Shown here piece by piece: positions 5,604-8,790 of a stretch of DNA of 8,790 nucleotides. Below the pieces are notes generated by a model. It saw only the letters and a program-made list of their open reading frames with translations. It searched no databases and had not been told where the DNA came from. The stretch is from Accumulibacter sp. (lineage in GTDB: Bacteria; Pseudomonadota; Gammaproteobacteria; Burkholderiales; Rhodocyclaceae): NCBI GenBank assembly GCA_031284185.1, contig JAITAJ010000240.1, forward strand, positions 1 to 8,790. The letters run 5' to 3'. Numbering within the stretch: the first letter of the stretch is position 1; every line of letters begins with the position of its first letter. A program made the position numbers and the translations under genes.

Positions 5604-8600
5604 TCACGATTCGGCGCGATCATATCCGTAACGGTGCGGCGTCCACACCGCGTTGTAACGGGGATTGAGCGGGCAACATTTCTGGCAGAGGTTGAATCCG
5701 CCATCGAGCATGTCGAGGCGCAGAAACTTCATCTGCTGCGTGTTGAAGAGCCGGTTCCAGTCGATGGCCCCGTCCCGTACCCAGTCGGCGAGACGGATGC
5801 GCGGAGTGATCCAGCCGCAACATTCCGCGATGTCGCCAGGATAAATATCCAGGGCCTTGAACGGCGCGAAACAGACTTTCTGCCCATCGATTTCCGTCTG
5901 CCGGATCGTCGGCGTCCAATCCTCGTCCCAGGTATGGATTTTCTTGCCCCGCATCGCGCGGATGCGCTGCCGTTCCCTGTGCTCGCGGAGCATGGAGCGA
6001 TTCTGCGCCAACGCGAGAATGTCGGCATATTCCGCTTCCAGGTCGCTCGATGGGATGGCGTCTACCTTGCCTTGCAGCAATTCGACTTCCCTGAGCGGAA
6101 TCCAGAGCCGGAAATAGACAAAGAACCTGCCGGCCAGAACCCTTTCCAGCTTCATCAGTTCTTCCAGCGCGGGGCGCGAGGTTTCGGGACGTCCGAAATA
6201 CGGCGCGCTCATGTCGTTCTCCGTATAGTCGAAGAAAAACATGGTAAACCGCGCGCCCATCCGCAACGCCTTCCGCACGAAATCCCGGATGTCGGAAGCC
6301 GTGTCCTTGTTGATGACCATCGAGAAGTCGGGCGCGAAAACATCGAGTCCGTCCCGCCGCAGCACGTCGATATACGACTCGATGTGTTTCAATGCCTTGA
6401 CGTAGGCCGCCCCGCCGGGCGAGGCCCAGCATCCGGCCTCGAACACTTGCGCATTGCTGGCGTTGATCGAGAAATGCGTCGTAAAGAGATTGTCCTTCGC
6501 CAGTTGCCGCCATTTCTCCGTGAAGGCAATGCCGTTCGATTCGATGAAAATGGTGATCCGGGGATAATTCCTGGACAGGAAGCGCGCGTACTCGAAGCCC
6601 TCCTCGGACGCCAACGGGTCGCCGCCGGTCAACAGCAGGATTTTTATCTGCTCGTACAGCGGCTTGCAGTATTCGTACAGCATGGCCTTGTCCAGTGACG
6701 TGGAACGAAGTTTTTCATCCCATGACTGGATCCCGCAAAACCGGCACTTCGCGTTGCATTTATTGGTGATCCGCACCCTGAGTAAACCATCCTGCATCGT
6801 CGATTCCGCCGCCCGCCTCTGACGTTCCAGCGGCGGCAAGGCGCCGTCGATCCACTCCTTCAGCCCGGCGGGAAGAACGCCCCGATCGAAGTTCGCTACG
6901 CCCGCCAACAAATCGAAGGCTTCGTCTATCCGTCCCGTGAGCCGCAGGGCCTCGGCCAGCGCGGGATACGCGGAGAACAGACCGGGCTTGCGGCCAATCG
7001 CCGGCTCCAGGCAACGCAAAGCCTCGTTCGGCTGTCCGTTGTTCAGGAATTCCTCGCCCAGCGCCGCCAGGAATTCCATTCCATCCTCGGCCAGTTTCAG
7101 CGCATGGTCGATGAATTCCCACGCCTCCCGCGTCCGCCCGGCACGAATGGAAATGAGCGCCAAATACACATGGATCAACGGATTCGCCGGATCTTTCCCG
7201 ATGGCCGCCTCCAGAAACCAGAGCGCATCCTCATGATTCCCATCCCGGAATGCCCGTATGGCAGCGCTCAACGGATCGGCACAGGCAAGTTCCTCATCTC
7301 CATGATGGCAAGCATCTCCGATTTTTTCGGACGGGGGGAGGGGGAATCTGCTCACCACATAAAGAATGCTGGTGTCCTCCAATCCCAACAGACGGAAGAC
7401 CTCCTCGCCGAAGTCGTTCCGGGTCATCTGCCGCAGGGAAAAACCGCTTTCCTCGATCCGGGCCACATAATCGTCGTGACTGTACAAGCGGACAGGGTCG
7501 TTCTGGCCGAACAGCCGCCAGCGTTCGCTTTCGCTGGTGATGGAAGGGTCTTCCAGCGTCTTCTCCATATCGAAACAAATCGGCGCCATGAGCAAGCCGC
7601 CGCCGCCGGGGCGGGTGATGCGGTACAGTTCCGCGATGGCTTTCCGGTCGTCGGGCACGTGTTCCAGCACGTGCGAGCAGAGGAAGAAATCGCAGCTATC
7701 GTCATCGAAAGGCAAGGCCTGCAAATCCACGCGATGATCGACGTCCGGCATGTTCATGTCCGCCGTCTCGTAGGAGGCGAAATAGCGCTTCTGGCGGATA
7801 TGCCTGGAGAGCGCCGCTTCCGGCGCGAAATGAATCATGGCTTCCGGCCCGGCGCCACTTTGCTCCCTGTCCTGCCGCCTGGCGCCGAGAAACAGGGCGT
7901 ACAGGCGTTCCCGGTCGGAAGCCCCGCAGACGGGGCATGAATAGGTTTCCGGCGAAGTCATTTCGCACCGGCCGAAATACCTGAAGCCATGACGTTCCGA
8001 TTGCTCCCGGTAGTAATCAGGCAGTGGGAGCCAGCGGACATTGGCGGAAGCGCAAACGGGACAATAACCGGCATCGCCGGGATACATCCGTTGGTGCCGG
8101 CGGGCAAGTCCCGCCCAGTCGCCGTGTTCCGCCAGGATTTGCAGCAAGGCGCTCTGTATCTCGGCTTGCGCGTCGGAGGGGATGACCGCCACGGATTCGA
8201 GGATGGAAACGGCTTCCTCGTAGCGCCCGCTCGAATTCTTGCTTTGCGCGAGCGCCGGATACGCCGCCAGCAGGTCCGGTTGCGCGTTGATCGCCGCTTG
8301 CAGATACTCCGCCGCGAGCTCGGCGTGCCCCGCCTTCAACAAGTTCTCGCCGAAGGCCGCCTTGATGTCGTGCCGCTCGGGCGCGATTCGTTCGCACCGG
8401 GCAATGAAGTCGCGCGCCTCCGGAATCAGGCCCTGATGGACGGCAATGAAGGCAAGATAGGCGGGCGGCAGCGGATTCTCCGGCTCTTGCGTCATGGCTT
8501 TGGACAGGTGGTCGAGCGCGGCGAGAAAGTCCCCGGCGTTGAATGCCTGGATGCCTTTTTCGAGCGGGGGAGCTTCGGGTTCGTTCATTGCCTTTGCTTC

Positions 8601-8790
8601 CACGGGCGCGGGGCCATTCACAAAAATGGAACCGTACTGAGTGGCCTCCATGAAGTCCATGTGGTCGAAACCGTGCAGTTTCTTGATGCGCGCGGCGCGC
8701 GCCGGGTCGGAAATGATCTCGAACAGCCTTTTTTGCGCGAACAGGCGCAGGCTGCCGTAATGCGTCATATCCAGCAGCGTTCTCGCCAGC
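5604..8790 (-). CDS. Modular TPR / methyltransferase / TPR / radical SAM-SPASM protein (5' end outside window)
   Basis: At least 1054 residues, counted from the first in-window Met at 8768. The frame is still open to the window edge (reading LARTLLD before that Met) and no Shine-Dalgarno precedes it, so the true start probably lies outside. A later start at Met61 (8588) is possible but its ribosome site is poor. Domains in order: TPR block A (about 71-210); cysteine pairs C236/C239 and C278/C281 with C268, resembling a zinc ribbon (CPVCGASDRERLYALFL); class I SAM methyltransferase (about 311-475) with CSHVLEHVPDD and RPGGGGLLMAP; TPR block B (503-645); radical SAM core with CNAKCRFC (C671, C675, C678) and LTGGDPL; and a SPASM/twitch-like end with C966, C983, C984, C1028, C1031, C1032. 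The family should bind a 4Fe-4S cluster and SAM, plus one auxiliary cluster. The substrate is unknown; a glycan, peptide or protein modification role is inference. No signal peptide or membrane segment is visible in the part seen. The stop is TGA at 5604-5606. Confidence 0.9.
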   Translation of the reverse strand, partial: LARTLLDMTHYGSLRLFAQKRLFEIISDPARAARIKKLHGFDHMDFMEATQYGSIFVNGPAPVEAKAMNEPEAPPLEKGIQAFNAGDFLAALDHLSKAMTQEPENPLPPAYLAFIAVHQGLIPEARDFIARCERIAPERHDIKAAFGENLLKAGHAELAAEYLQAAINAQPDLLAAYPALAQSKNSSGRYEEAVSILESVAVIPSDAQAEIQSALLQILAEHGDWAGLARRHQRMYPGDAGYCPVCASANVRWLPLPDYYREQSERHGFRYFGRCEMTSPETYSCPVCGASDRERLYALFLGARRQDREQSGAGPEAMIHFAPEAALSRHIRQKRYFASYETADMNMPDVDHRVDLQALPFDDDSCDFFLCSHVLEHVPDDRKAIAELYRITRPGGGGLLMAPICFDMEKTLEDPSITSESERWRLFGQNDPVRLYSHDDYVARIEESGFSLRQMTRNDFGEEVFRLLGLEDTSILYVVSRFPLPPSEKIGDACHHGDEELACADPLSAAIRAFRDGNHEDALWFLEAAIGKDPANPLIHVYLALISIRAGRTREAWEFIDHALKLAEDGMEFLAALGEEFLNNGQPNEALRCLEPAIGRKPGLFSAYPALAEALRLTGRIDEAFDLLAGVANFDRGVLPAGLKEWIDGALPPLERQRRAAESTMQDGLLRVRITNKCNAKCRFCGIQSWDEKLRSTSLDKAMLYEYCKPLYEQIKILLLTGGDPLASEEGFEYARFLSRNYPRITIFIESNGIAFTEKWRQLAKDNLFTTHFSINASNAQVFEAGCWASPGGAAYVKALKHIESYIDVLRRDGLDVFAPDFSMVINKDTASDIRDFVRKALRMGARFTMFFFDYTENDMSAPYFGRPETSRPALEELMKLERVLAGRFFVYFRLWIPLREVELLQGKVDAIPSSDLEAEYADILALAQNRSMLREHRERQRIRAMRGKKIHTWDEDWTPTIRQTEIDGQKVCFAPFKALDIYPGDIAECCGWITPRIRLADWVRDGAIDWNRLFNTQQMKFLRLDMLDGGFNLCQKCCPLNPRYNAVWTPHRYGYDRAES

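Noticed and set aside
5262..5640. Terminal inverted repeats of the IS630 remnant
   Set aside because: Comparing sequence before 5328 with that after 5580 gave only short chance matches such as ATGATA/GATCATAT, not enough to define ends.

Overview
The window is high-GC bacterial DNA. Gene content (GalE, two EAL-HDOD signalling proteins, an FMN reductase, a glycan- or peptide-modification type radical SAM protein) and the repeat families suggest a proteobacterium, probably beta or gamma. Rhodocyclales/Accumulibacter-like genomes would fit, but that is an impression, not a demonstrated assignment. All five intact genes are on the minus strand, so transcription runs from the right end of the window to the left. 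Long plus-strand frames opposite them are shadows.

Layout from right to left. (1) 8790-5604: a very large modular gene whose 5' end lies off the window. Its product reads TPR block A, a cysteine-rich zinc-ribbon-like region, a class I SAM methyltransferase, TPR block B, a radical SAM core, and a SPASM/twitch-like C-terminus. The two TPR blocks are an internal duplication. (2) 5603-5043: a gene-free stretch holding the wreck of an IS630-type transposase on the plus strand and two tandem copies of a 90-bp repeat with terminator-like palindromes. (3) 4991-4446: a small NAD(P)H-dependent FMN reductase. (4) 4333-3074 and 2900-1632: two paralogous EAL-HDOD proteins in tandem, one with the EAL metal-binding set largely intact and one with it destroyed. 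(5) 1486-473: galE, UDP-glucose 4-epimerase. (6) 472-1: a second gene-free stretch with more copies of the same dispersed repeat, one in reverse orientation so that it looks like the galE terminator, plus a cluster of hairpins at 241-350.

The minus-strand genes are separated by 112-173 nt gaps, two of which contain hairpins. They are a co-oriented neighbourhood rather than a tight operon. The EAL-HDOD pair suggests local c-di-GMP-related or protein-interaction signalling. GalE and the methyltransferase/radical SAM protein both fit surface-glycan or secondary-modification chemistry, but no direct link between them can be read from the sequence.

Most worth follow-up are the multi-domain methyltransferase/radical SAM fusion with its duplicated TPR module, the asymmetric decay of the EAL pair, and the repeat family bracketing the 0.5-5.0 kb segment.
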